This document shows, piece by piece, positions 49,233 to 62,149 of a DNA stretch of 64,000 bases. Origin of the DNA: Druceiella hillmani (lineage: Eukaryota > Arthropoda > Insecta > Lepidoptera > Hepialidae); assembly GCA_039881145.1 (NCBI GenBank), contig JAYKKI010000015.1:23367501-23431500 (forward strand), given 5' to 3'. The notes under the pieces are model-generated. The model was not told the origin of the DNA and ran no database searches. It saw nothing but the letters and a program-made list of their open reading frames with translations. The translations under genes were made by a program, and so were the position numbers. Numbering within the stretch: the first letter of the stretch is position 1; each line of letters begins with the position of its first letter.

Positions 49233-52200
49233 ACATATATAAGTGTTTATAGAAATCTATCTTCTTCCGATTTGGACATTGTATTCACTTTATCATTAAT
49301 ACCATCAAAGTTCCTACTTAAAGTCGAAATAAATTTTTAAATTTACTAATATTTTAAGTGATTTAAAAAAAGTTCACAGTTATTACAATTATAGGTTTTC
49401 ATTTCCATTTTGTAGTCATTCAAAAAAATCATTAAATTCCGACAAAAGGATAATAATACAATTGAAAAAATATCTACGATTATTTTTAACGCTATTAAAA
49501 TGACGCAATGTACGTAATATGCATAAAAAACTAATTGCCCCGCCAGAAAACATTTATTGAGTATTGAAATTCTTCAAAATTTCACCCAAATAAAAATAAA
49601 GCGAATTAAAAATCAATACATCAAGCGCACAAACTTTTTTCCTCGCCACCCTGATTTGACCACTAAAAAGTTACTTGCTACTATCCGCGAAAATCAGTAT
49701 TCCACTGGCAAGTTTGGCAACTACCTTGTAGCTTTAGTCAAACATTACTCTTGGGGAATTAATTAAGCTTGAATGACGTTCATTGAAGTAACTAAATATT
49801 AGGATAATGTGTAAATAATAGTGGATCAATTTTCTTAGTAAATGTATTTTACAGAGAGTATAAAGCATATTTTACTCTGTGCGTATTAACATTAAAAATA
49901 CTTTACATAATGCAAAAACCTTCAAGTTTCATTGCGTTAACTTCATGGTTCAATGTATATATGAAATTATTTTGTAACATGTTATGAACGTTTGTACATA
50001 ATTGATCATAGAAAAAGGACGAAAAGACTATTCTGAAGTCAGCAGTAGCAAAATAATATTGAGTAACGTATAACTCAACCAAAAACAGAACGTATAAAGT
50101 CATTACCAAGTTGTTGAAAGTAATTCCTTAGTAGTTCAGAAATTTTGTGTTAAAAATATTGTTAAAAATGATATAAATTTACATATCCTGAGTAATTAAG
50201 AGGTGAAAAAAAATAACTCTTCAAAGGTTTAACTAGATTATTGTTAAATCGGCTATTAGGCACATACTTTGAGCTGTATTATTTACATATATTTGCAGCT
50301 ACCAAATAAAAATAAACTCTACTTTTACTTATGAAGCAAATAGGGAACCAAAGAGGTATTTTAAAAACACCATTTAAAGAAAAGTGAAAAAAAATATGTG
50401 CGAAAAATAAATAATAAACAAGTAATTATTTTTTAATTCACACATGTTATACAGGACCAAAAATCTTATTATCTTTTAATGAAAGCACATACCAGAGGTA
50501 AAAAATATAGTACTGAATGTACTCTTTTTGCGAGGTATGTACATGTATTAATTTTATTGTATTCTCTCATACAGTTTACTTTTATAAGTTTTGGTACTAC
50601 GTAAAATCTGGTTGAGTCATTAGAAAAATATTGTCCTTGATGTGTATATTAAATTTTACTTAACTTGATCGATCAAAGCAAGCTTGCATATAATACATAA
50701 AAAGGTAAAAAACGGAACGTTCATTAAAGTCTGTCGCGTGTGCCTCAGTGTGTCACAATGGTCTTTTTCAGATGCCATTTGATTCATAAAGTTAAAAATA
50801 AAAAAAAAAACAAATAAAGTACTCGAATTTTTTTTTATATCATATGTTTTCTATAATATCAATTGTAATAACTATTTTTAATTTTGTAGAATTTTATATA
50901 AGATTCTTCTGGAGATGTTTTTGAAATGATCCACACAATTTACCTTAAAAATTATTTGACGAAGAAATATTGTTGTTGTTGAAGAAGAATTGAACACGAC
51001 ACAATGATAAAATACGCCAATCCACCTATATCTATTTAATTTGATATATCACATGGAATACCACAAAAACAAATTACACGCAATAATAGATAGAATAAAA
51101 TGCAAAAAAGTATTTTTAAAAGATATATTGCTATGTTTAAAGATTTTTTCAATACGACATTTGCAACAATTTTGAACTTGAATGAGATAAAATCACATAT
51201 TTCTTTCGTTTGGCTATATGATAAAATATATAAAACCACTAGTATCTCCTGCTTGCATAACTTTGCTTTTTGAAGTAAAAAATGTCTTAAAAACATCGAT
51301 CGACAGATATAATACTGCTGTCTCATTTATACTTCTTCAACAAAACTAAAGATCTTGGTTGCTTTTGTCTCAATATTTCCACGGCTTACTTTTTAAAAAG
51401 AAATTTACTCTTTTCAAGAGTATTGTTCTTGATAAAACTTTACCTCATTTTGTCGAGAGTTTATAGTAAGGTTTGAGATATTTTAATTTTTTTTTAATTA
51501 GTCTTTTCGGGTTTTTTAGAATATTAGATTTCAGCAATAACTGATCAAGTTATCGATTTACGGCCTTTATATTTTTTGTCTGTAGATTTTTTTTATAATC
51601 TGCTGTATTTGGCAATAGACTTTCAAGCACTTTGGTATGACACGAGTATAAACTTTGATTTAAAGAAAATTTTTGACCGCACTCCGCGCAGATATGATCA
51701 TGAAATTTTTAGTCCGCTATATTCACCTAATGGTCATGTGCACCTAACGATAACGATAACGACATATCGCATAATTTTTAAACGGGGTTTAGCAGCGTAC
51801 TTCCGTACATAAAATAACATGAAATAAATGTGATCCATCGCTTGGCATGTGAATTATCCAAAATATTAAATTGCTGTCTAAAGACTCAGATTCTTCTGTG
51901 ACAAAGAGTTCGATAAATTTTCCAGAGACAGAAGCAACATTGCTTACATTTGAAATATAACGTATGAAAATAAGCAAATTATTTCATTAAAAAAAATTCA
52001 ATTCAAAGAAGTCAAAGTGAATTTTAGGTGTTTTAAACCAAATCACATGATACCATGAATTTTGAAATGACAAAATACCGCTTTTCACAGTAAATGTCCG
52101 TTTTTAAAATAAAATCGTTGCCGCATTTATAAAAGGTCGTAATTAACAAAAAAGTAATGCACTTAAAATAAATAGTTTATAAGTAATAGCGTAAGGTAAA

Positions 52201-52689
52201 ACTATAGAGGATTTTAAAAAGGAGTCAGCGCCATCAATCTTCATCTTGAATAAGTAAATATCTGGTAATTTTTTTATATAATATATTTTAGAACCACTTT
52301 TGTTATAATAGAGCCGTAGACACAAATTACATATGTATGAAACTTAATATATGCGCTAACACAAACTTTATCTTGATTTCTAACTAAAAATTTCCAAGTT
52401 ACTTCTTTCAGTGATATTTTAAATATTGGACCAAATTTAAAATTTTTAGTTCTTCTAGTAGTGACCTGCAGCTTTGATTGATCTGCCAATGATTGGTTGA
52501 ATAATTTAGGATATTGACGACTTTCCACATCAGATATCGTGGAATATAATGTTGAAATTTTGGGTATATTATAATCAGGTACTTACACACGTTAATGAGA
52601 CACATGTTTATCACATACTGCACATATTAATTTATTCATCACATACTGCACAATATTCACCAGCCCTTTAGTTACGGAGATTTCAAAAC
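49233..52689. other. A+T-rich DNA, no gene seen
   Basis: All open frames are of chance length and lack motifs. A tiny (taacga)3 run lies at about 51746-51762. Confidence 0.4.
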
Positions 52690-52960
52690 TGCTGTGAAAT
52701 GCTTCGGTAAGGTCCTGTGCATACGACGTTTTTTAAACGAGCTGACGCGCCGACGTGTCTTCAAGAGCTCGTCCTCCGCGCGTATTCAGCGCGTAAGTAG
52801 CAGATTGTTTGCGTTTGTATCGATACGAACACAGATGAAGCGAGATACAGATGCGAGTAGACAGTGCCTTTGCAGTAGGTTTTTTGCAGCGCATTTACAT
52901 CGATACAAACGCAGATTAAACGCGATACAGATACTACCACTTTATCTGGAAAAATAGTGG
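52690..52960. other. Locally G+C-richer patch with an 80-bp-spaced direct repeat
   Basis: The words cgatacgaacacagat and gcgagatacagat (52821-52852) recur as cgatacaaacgcagat and gcgatacagat (52901-52932), exactly 80 bp away. The left half carries several gcgc/cgcg words (gacgcgccgacgtg, cgcgcgtattcagcgcg). This composition is unlike its surroundings. An 87-codon frame crosses it but resembles nothing known. It is possibly part of a MITE or SINE. Confidence 0.5.
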
Positions 52961-55261
52961 AGGATGGGTGCATATACGCCGGCCGTGCTTCACATACAAT
53001 CCAGAGTTGAAATAGTATTTTGTTGTGGGCAACACATGCTTTGTTATTAAAAAAATGGAATATTTAGATGTCGATTGCTTTATAATAAATATACAGAATC
53101 CTTCAGCTATATGGGACTCAGGTTTGTCAGTATATTTCAACAAGATTTTAGAAAATAAGGCCGAATAGGGAAAACAAACTCAACAGGTAAGTTTTTTACC
53201 CTATATTTGATACATTTTATCTGAAACCATTCAATTTTAGATATCCTAAATACAAATCTTCTCCTATCAGATTTACAGGTTATAGTGTTAAGGTCCCCGA
53301 ATAATTAAAAGTATCTAAAAACATCTATTAATTTGAGATTAATAAAAGAACTTGCCATACTTAAACAATAATTGATTGAGACCACGATTTCAAATTTTGG
53401 AGTTCTCCCATTGTACACATCTTCATTGCTGCTAAAATAATCAGTGTATATTTTTCTGATCGTAATTCCGCTAATCGCTTAATTCTGTGACGGTCTTCTA
53501 ATCGAAGTTAAACTTCCACTGAACGTGAGTCTTTTAATCCTATCGTAATCAAAGTATGACAAAATTTGTGCCCATCACACTTGAGTATAAAATTGTGAGT
53601 ACACTATATTATCTAACAATATCTTTACTGACTTCCACACTTGGATGCAACGGTCGATTGAAATTTTTAAATTTATTATTTAGTAAATTAAATATATATT
53701 CAACAAAACCTCTTACATAAGTTAAACAATAATTACATACTTTCTTCCCTGATGGAAAATTTCCTGCACATGCTCTTTGTACATATTTTGAAAACTCAGA
53801 CTTCATCTCTCCCAAATTTCAATAATATTAGTGTTCCCTTACTGCATGTTGGCGTGGGAGTCGGTATATTATAATACCCTCGCTTTATTTTTTACATTCA
53901 CTTCACTTCATTTTCCATTCACTGCAGTCATTTATTTTCGTGTCTACATTCTTTCCATAGAATTCATATTTTTCATCGATTTCCCCAAGGAGATTAGAAA
54001 AATTTGCAAATTTCTGGAATCCTTCTGCAGTTTGAAGATGCATTTATGTTGTAGGTTCTGACATACAAATATCTTTTACTTTCATATTACTTTAATGGCT
54101 AATAACTCATATTACTTTAATAGTCTGACGAATTATGGGGCAGTAGCACTTATTCCATATATAAAGTCATAGAGTATGTCTGAAAAATTGCATCTCGTTC
54201 CTAAATTAATGTAAAAAATAATACATTATTTTTAGTTCCTGTTTATAGCTGCTGAACTTCAAAAAGTCGAAAAACATAAAGAACGCTTATCACAGAGATA
54301 AATCTAAGAATAAGAAAAGTGCTGTGCGTCAAAAACTTTTTAAGATTTTATTGATACCTAAAGTTTTTAGACACACTTTCTCAAATTCCGCTTTTAAGTC
54401 AATATTCAAATACGTATAGTGAAGACGTGGAACAGGATATATCTACCGAAGACGGTAATTGTTTAATGGTAAAACAGCCGCAGAACAAACATAAACAAGA
54501 ATTAAAGGTATGAAGACCCTCAAAAATCATTACATAAAGCACTTATTGCTAATATTGAAATGTCTAAAGGTTAAAGATTTTACTGATGTTAAAAGAGATC
54601 TCAAGTTAGCGGGCAAAGCAGATATTTTCAACTTGGATTGTAAATACAAAAATATGAAGCAATCATCTAAATTTGATGTACAGGGAACATCAACTCAATT
54701 TGGTTATCAGACTGGTTCTAGCTATATCTACAAGTTATTAGGCAGCACAAAGAGTCGCACATACACTGAATTTAATAGGTAGTAGTTCACTAATAAATTA
54801 GGATAATTTTAATTCGCGTGTCGATCAATCTGATATCATTATTGACAAGTGGGATTAATTAAAGTATTTTCATGATTTAAAAACAAAAATATTTGAATTT
54901 TTTATTGTCTATGAAGAAACGTTTATGGCGCTATAAGTGGTAAATATAATAAGTCAATCAATGAATGCATTTTCATTTACCTCAAAGTTATAAGTAAACG
55001 TTCCTTCGCAAATAGACATGAATTCATAAAAGTATTTTGGCGAGTTAACTCTGGTCTTACAATCAAAAGAAGTTTTAGAAATGTCGATTATGACATCCAA
55101 TAACAATTTGAAAACTTTTTACAATGTCTAACTAATTTTTGAAAAGTTATTGTGTAGTAAGTGGGTGTATCCAATATTAATTCTGGCCCTTTCTACGTCT
55201 TCATTTTAAAAACAACGTAAAACTAACGTAAGTAGTGTCGTCTCGAGCAACGTCATCATAT
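52961..55261. other. A+T-rich DNA, one coding-like patch, no gene called
   Basis: 54250-54505 contains a Lys-rich stretch in one frame (RDKSKNKKSAVRQKLFK), then in another frame an acidic/polar stretch (YSEDVEQDISTEDGNC), ending in aag-gtatga. The change from basic to acidic residues is protein-like, but each open piece is short and no family is recognised. It may be a transposon protein relic. Confidence 0.3.
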
Positions 55262-55439
55262 AATGCAGTCTAAATACACAAAAATGATGGCCCTGTGCGT
55301 ATTCACGTGTTTGCAGCGATAAAAACGGGCACCTACGACTTGTCCGTATATGCGTACCTGCGCGTTTGTTGTGATGCAAATACGAAGCTCAATATTATGC
55401 ACATGTGCAAAAGTACACACAAAACTTGCAGACTGCATT
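55262..55439. mobile_element. Candidate MITE with 10-bp perfect terminal inverted repeat
   Basis: aatgcagtct (55262-55271) and agactgcatt (55430-55439) are exact inverted copies bounding 178 bp of clearly G+C-richer sequence (gggcacctacgac, gtacctgcgcg). A 10-bp palindrome, gcacatgtgc, lies inside near the right end. The flanks do not show a convincing target-site duplication, so a chance pair cannot be ruled out. Confidence 0.35.
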
Positions 55440-56029
55440 GTGAAGGCTGTATGCTTTAGTTGCGCTTGACGTGCGTCCTCGGCTCGTTTAAGAGACCCTA
55501 AAGGTTCTGTGGAGCGGCAAAGAACTTGACTGTGCAGATGTTACTGTTGTCTTTATATGTTTGACTAAAGTAGAAGCTATTTTGTATAAGATTTCTCAAA
55601 TGGGAAAAACGAATTTATCATTCGTAACGTGTTGGATGCTGAGTCGATGTGTTAATTTTGGAATGCTGGAAATAAGATTATTGAGTTTATCTTATTCTAC
55701 ATGGCAAGGGTACTTGATATATTTTGGATTCTATACTCTACTCTAGTATTTGAGATAGTTATTACATTGCTGTAGTCTTAAATGTATATTTATATAATTT
55801 TATAAGTTAACAGATTATTGCCTATTAACTGATAATGGCCACATTTGAAACTTTAAAAACCAAGATTTATTTGTATTATGATATTTGCGGTTCACTCCAA
55901 TAAAATGTTAAAATTTTGTTGATGAAAGTCGGCTTAATCTTCTTTCTTGCATCGATTCGAACGTCGATTATTCGAACATAATTGAAAATATGAAAAAATA
56001 TGTTTTGTACAAGGTTTTAATATGTATTT
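55440..56029. other. A+T-rich DNA, no gene seen
   Basis: The first 100 bp are somewhat G+C richer (gacgtgcgtcctcggctcg). No motif or sustained frame. Confidence 0.4.
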
Positions 56030-56036
56030 ATTTAGG

Positions 56037-56091
<55 letters not shown>

Positions 56092-56098
56092 CCTAAAT
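56030..56098. repeat. (TA)n microsatellite inside an 11-bp-arm palindrome
   Basis: About 48 bp of TA is bracketed by atttaggtatt (56030-56040) and its exact inverse aatacctaaat (56088-56098). The whole 69 bp is one palindrome and could extrude as a cruciform. Confidence 0.95.
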
Positions 56099-58780
56099 GT
56101 GCACGGCGACATTTAAGGACACAGATAGTTCTGTCAAACTATATTTACCAATGTTAATATTATTTTTTATCATGGAAAATATTGCTTAATCACAGTCAAA
56201 TAAATAGAGAATTTCTTAAAACTACTTTGGTGATAATATTCATACCTCTCCTAATATTTTATACTTAGCTCTTTTTCGAATATGTTATTTAAATATTGGA
56301 TATAAGAAATATTAAAACAGGATTATTGCTTTCTGCGTTATGATTCTTGAGAGATATGGTAAAATATGGGCCCTAAAAATGGCAATTATAATGGAAATTA
56401 TAGACAATTTTACAGGTGTTTTCTCATTTTGGGTTAAGAAAATATACAATATATGTCAATTTATAATCTTTACTTAATATCGTTTTGATGTTAGAAGCAG
56501 ACAAATGATGGACAAACAGACAAATGACATTATCACAACAGTGAGTTTTCGTTTGAAAATTTGGTCACGAAATCCGAAAAATTGGCAGGCTAGTTTTTAA
56601 ACTTATCCTTATCTTCATTAGATGGATATATTTTAATTTCTCAATTTTTTTTCTAATAAAACCCCATTTTCCGCGAATTATATTAATAGAATTAAGTTAA
56701 TGAAACCGTGATAGGAGTATTTACATTAATTTTTTTTCATTAATATTTGGTGGAAAATATTTCGTGTTTTATCAATAATCTTTAATTGAACGAGTATAAT
56801 TTTTCAAATATTCAAACGACGCATTATTTGCTAGTGCAAAAATGTTCAATTACATCTACTCATCTACTCTTGCTAATAGCCCACCTGAAGATGTAATACA
56901 ATGAAACCTAGGTCGTGGTAAAGAAATTAAAGAAAGTAGAAATAATACTATATCACGTGGTTTCATTTCAATGTGACCACGAAATAACATTTATTCTATT
57001 AGAATAAATAATAACATTATTTCTTATTAGTACGAAAATTAATAATGGGAGTCATAATAATTTCTTTTTCATTCTCCTTATATGGAATAAAAAGGAAAAC
57101 TTATAAAATTCTCCATTTATGACAATAACAATCACTTTTTCTTTATAAATATGCATTATATTGAAATACAAATTTTTAATCTGAAATGGGATAAATTATA
57201 ATAAAGTGAAAACTATTTTAAATTTCATCTACATTGACAGACATTGACTGATTTATTTACTAAATCGATGCTAATATTAATTAATATTCCAAATGCACTT
57301 CGGTGAAAACTGAACAATTGTACTATATTTCAGTAGCCGTGTGTATGTTCGAACTGAAATATAAATTATATTCTTTAATGTACTTCTCCAAGAAAACATT
57401 TTTTCACGCCTTCCGAATTAAATTAGGGCACCATTTGTCATTTTTAAGTCCCTTTCGCGAAATATTAGGCTTTACCCAAATCTCAATATTCCCTTCCTCT
57501 CACTAATTGAGGTAATGGAATGTGACTAGAAATTGAAATGAAATTATTTCAGTTAATTTTTAATCCATAGGATATATGGAACTCTACTTTCTGCGTGTTC
57601 CGACAAGTATGTGGCCAATTTATGTGTTGTGTAAATTACAAATGTATTAAAAATGAATAAATTAAAAATGTAATTAAAAAGTATTGTAATATTACAGTAA
57701 ATATATTACCTTTGAATATAAATAGGTCAGTAAATATCAAAATTACGAGAAACTTATTTTTCAAGCATTATAGAGTGGAATACGGAAATAAACATTTTCA
57801 ATTCACATCCTTTATGAATTAAATTCCCTAGTATCACCAAAATTGTCGTTATTGACAAGTCAAGGAAGAATGATACGAATTAAGGGTGAGCTAAAAAGCA
57901 CTACATTACACTGAATTTTGAAGCAACCCAGATTGATGTTTGTTGTAAGAGCGAACAATTAAGATACAATAAAAATTAAAATCACATTCTGCGAAGAAGG
58001 AGAGAATTTAGTAATTGGCATTACAAGGAAGAGGGATTGGCATTACATATAATTACGTTCAAAATATTTACGTGCTCTTCTCCAGCACAAGAAATGTTTT
58101 AATGTGGTAAATTTTTCGTTTTATCGCTTTATATAAAAATTTAAAAACAAATGGAAGTCGACTTCCTTGTAACATGAAGGTATCAAGTTACAAAGGGTTC
58201 AAAAGAAACTCGATTTTACTTATTGCTCTATACGTAGGAAAAAGTATAAAATTGTAATCTACGTTAAAACTGTTACCAAATTTATGCCAAGTTTTATGGA
58301 TTCAAGGGGTGGAACTTGATTTGAAATTATTGCTATCAAGGAAAAACAGAATGTTATTTGCTCCGATACACCAATTTGTAAATTATAAAATTTTTTATTT
58401 TTGTATTACATTTTTAATCTGGAAAAGATAAAGTATAAGTATTTTACAGAAAACATTAATTAAACAGTTTTTCCTTTCTCCGGTTAAATTGAAATTCAAT
58501 GACTTATCACTTTTATATTAATCCTTTCATTACTTTTTTTGCTGTACCTATTGCCAATATCGTAAACAAATTTACTGCCAACATTTCATTAGTTAGGAAA
58601 ACTAAATAAAAATATTTTGACTTTAAAGGAATGAAATTTTTGTAAATAAACAAAAAATATTATTCGAGTTATTTAAGATTTTGAAAACTATACCGGCACC
58701 CTTTGTATAAAAATGGATTCCAATAAAATTACACTTTATTTTTTTAATTGCAATTTATGATAGGTCATTTCATGGCTTCA
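56099..58780. other. A+T-rich DNA, no gene seen
   Basis: No family or gene recognised on either strand. Confidence 0.4.
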
Positions 58781-58810
58781 TATAGGATTATATACATATA
58801 CAGATAATCC

Positions 58811-58814
<4 letters not shown>
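58781..58814. repeat. Perfect 11-bp inverted repeat next to a TA array
   Basis: tataggattat (58781-58791) and ataatcctata (58804-58814) are exact inverses around atacatatacag. The large TA array begins at once on the right. Confidence 0.93.
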
Positions 58815-58860
<46 letters not shown>

Positions 58861-58872
58861 ATATGTATATGT

Positions 58873-58910
<38 letters not shown>

Positions 58911-58912
58911 GT

Positions 58913-58956
<44 letters not shown>

Positions 58957-58964
58957 GTATATGT

Positions 58965-59004
<40 letters not shown>

Positions 59005-59009
59005 TATGT

Positions 59010-59068
<59 letters not shown>

Positions 59069-59085
59069 CACACATACACATATAT
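58815..59085. repeat. Long (TA)n array with periodic TATG/TACA blocks, about 270 bp
   Basis: Pure TA segments alternate with three blocks of the type (g)tatatgtatacat, so the array has a higher-order pattern (TA run, gtatatgtatac, TA run). It ends in catacacacatacaca. Open frames of up to 121 codons on both strands are repeat products. Confidence 0.97.
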
Positions 59086-61177
59086 AATAGTAACCTTTAT
59101 TATTAGAAGCACTTAGAAAGTAATTCCCGAAATCACTTGGCATATGCCGGAAGGATAAAGCGACCGCACAACATAATGTCGTATGCTCAAGGGGAAGTGG
59201 AATGCGGTATCAGGAGCCTGTATCTTATACAGGACCGACATTATTTAAATGTAGGCATTTTAAAGAAATACATTTTGGAACATCATTTAGAAAATATTTA
59301 TCATATTATACGAATTAAAAAAATAAACTTAAACAATGTACGATTGCAACAGACATATCTGATGTTAATAAAAACATTCATAGGGTTTTTTGTGTTAAAC
59401 GAACCCTAAAAACTTTAAACGGAAGTTTCGTTTAACCATGATGGTAATTTTAATAATAAAAAAGTTAGCAGTAAATTAATAAATAATATATTAATCTACG
59501 AGCAAATAAAGACTTTTAACTGCAATATCTCAATGAAAAATATTCTCGGATATTGAAAAATTTACTCAAATACCAGTCTTATTCGAAGGTGTGAACTTTC
59601 TTATTCATTTATAAACTCATATTTAGTACTGTCTACACTACGAAATTAAAGCTGTATTTGTATGTGTGCATATAGCAACAAAAAATATGGTTACCTGATT
59701 ACATTATTAGGAGACCTCGTGCGAGATCACTATTATGTCTTTAAAATGTAATTGGATTTACAATTAACGCTGAAAGTAATTTTTGCATATTTTAAGATTT
59801 ATAATTCAATATTTTAAATGTAGTTTAGAGGGGCGTTGTATAAATAACTGAAAAAAATATTAATGAAAAATTAATATCTTACCTGTACTTCCTATTGGAT
59901 ATGTTTTAAGAAGCCGAAGCTTTCGTAAATTTTAAAGTCATTTAATGTGTTAGATTTGTCCTTTTTATTAAAGTATTATTACGATTATATTACAAAACGT
60001 TTATATGGATAATGTCTAATAGACTTTTTGTTTTACTGTTAAATTTTAAATAAGAAAATTATGTACGCTTTTGGTTCTCAAAATTATAAATTAAAAATAT
60101 TTCTTTAATTGACCGGTTACGGTGTTATTTAGTACAAAATAAGACTATGATATTCAATAATTTCTTTCCACATCTCATCACGCTCTCAAGAGATATGATT
60201 TTAACGTTAATGCAAGGGTTAACCATCCTCTACTACATACACATCGGGTGCAGCGAGACATCATGAAGGCGATGAGGACATAACCTGACGAACTCATTAT
60301 TTGCCGTTGAATATTGAGCAATGCGAACATTATTTTGCAATATTGTTTATGTAATTACGTATGTAGTTAAAAGTGTTTTTATTAACTGTTAGTGTGATGG
60401 AAGTTCCGTTTATGATAATGAAATATTAAATTTAATTACAATCGAGAAAATATTGAAGATAAAAAAACAATTTTATTGTTGAAAAATAAATTGCTATAGT
60501 TTATATTCGCCGTATATTTTTTATGGAAATCCAAACAGATTCTTAATATACGAATGACCTCAATATTTTTGCATGTATTCGAAATCGATTTTTCGTAAAA
60601 TTTTACGAATTTTTCCTCTAGTAATATCCCAAAGATCAAGGACCACCGATTAGCGTTCCATTTATTAAAGCCAATCCAGCTTAAAGTGGAAGAGAAATAA
60701 ATAAACATTCACATGCATTTTCATATTTTCTCAACGAGTATGTGATATCAATTACCATCCATTTACTTTCAAACCATTTGGATAAAAATTTAGTTTACTT
60801 ATTACTTTCTTAGTTAATATATTAAATAAATTCAATTTATAAAAAAAAACCTTGACTGAAAAAGCTTTTAGAGCTCTATCAAGACATAAATTCTATCAAA
60901 AATAATTATGAGTAATCCAAAAGTAAAAGACAGCAAACTGTTTGTTGTATAAATTAATGCTTATAATTAAGTTGAGCTTATGAAAAACTTTCAACATCAA
61001 CCTGTAGGTAAAGCACGGTGCACATAGCGATACAAGCGTAATATATTGGATTTGTATGGAGCTCTTTGATTAAAACCACATTTCGTTAGGCGAAGACGAA
61101 CTCACGTTGATGAAATATAAATCACACATGCATTGAGAAGGCAGCTCATTCGCACGATGGTATGATGTAGTCAAAAT
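59086..61177. other. A+T-rich DNA, no gene seen
   Basis: 59137-59409 is an open frame of chance length with no known motif. At about 59376-59440 the words agggttttttgtg, gttaaacgaaccctaaaaa and cgtttaacc give partial inverted pairing, and gaaccctaaaaa resembles the end of the 11.3-kb repeat family. About 61010-61040 has cacggtgcacatagcgatac, which looks like a DNA-transposon end but has no partner. Confidence 0.35.
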
Positions 61178-61178
61178 A

Positions 61179-61214
<36 letters not shown>

Positions 61215-61238
61215 CGTACATACATACATACATATATA

Positions 61239-61308
<70 letters not shown>
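61178..61308. repeat. (TA)n compound microsatellite
   Basis: TA, then tacgtacatacatacataca, then a second TA run of about 65 bp. Confidence 0.97.
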
Positions 61309-61311
<3 letters not shown>

Positions 61312-62149
61312 TGATCGGATTTCATAACACTGGCGAGGAATTCTGTTCCGAGTATTTACTCGAAATTTACCGTAAACGTATAATTTAATTATTTTCCTTT
61401 TACACTAATTGTTACGAGGCGATCGCAATTTAAAATAATTTAATACAAATTCATATTGTGAAGAGGAAATGCTACTTCGTTTTAGAAATTACGCTTCGCT
61501 ACTTCATTTTAAAATGATCTGTATCTGAATCTAGAATATTTTCCTTATGGATCTTAAATATGCACTTATAGTATAATAAGCTTTGCACAAACTACATGTT
61601 TAGACTTTCAACTAATTCTCATAACGTTTATACATTGTACAGCTTAAAAAATGCTTGAGGACAAGCTTGGCCCACGATCTCTGCACCTCGTTGGATCGTG
61701 ATGAGTTTTCCAGGGTTATTAAACTTTCATTGGTAAAATTTGTCATGTTGTTTTTTTAAATGGACTGAACGCTGTTCTGTCTAACAGTTGCAAACCGTGT
61801 GAAATATAATGATGTAAGATTAGGAGGACAATGCTATTCACATTAGCTCTTCCAATAGTTTCTACAGAAATATGTCTTTCATGATTTAATAATATCAGAA
61901 ATACAGATGAGTTTTGTTAATTTAGTATATTAGATCAAAACAATAAAAATGTTTTTGAAATAATGCTATGTTGACCAACTTGGAGAATGTACGTTATCTA
62001 CTCGTAATGTACCTGGAGGAGCTCTTTATAACTGGAGAATATAATCATCAGTGGTATAGCATTACCAATTACACCGATGCAATTTATCATTATTATGTTG
62101 ATTCTTTTTACTTTTTGCGAGACAAAAATAAATAAAACCGCCATAAATG
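61309..62149. other. A+T-rich DNA, no gene seen
   Basis: The word aaatgctacttcgttttagaaattacgcttcgctacttcattttaaaat contains two diverged copies of a cttcgttttaga-like unit at about 61471-61515. Nothing else. Confidence 0.4.

Noticed and set aside
58778..59143. Open frames of 67-121 codons
   Set aside because: Products of the TA array (Tyr/Ile alternation). Not genes.
59390..59412. Another Lepidoptera-type repeat end (gaaccctaaaaa)
   Set aside because: Only about 12 bp match and neither neighbouring side continues the family.
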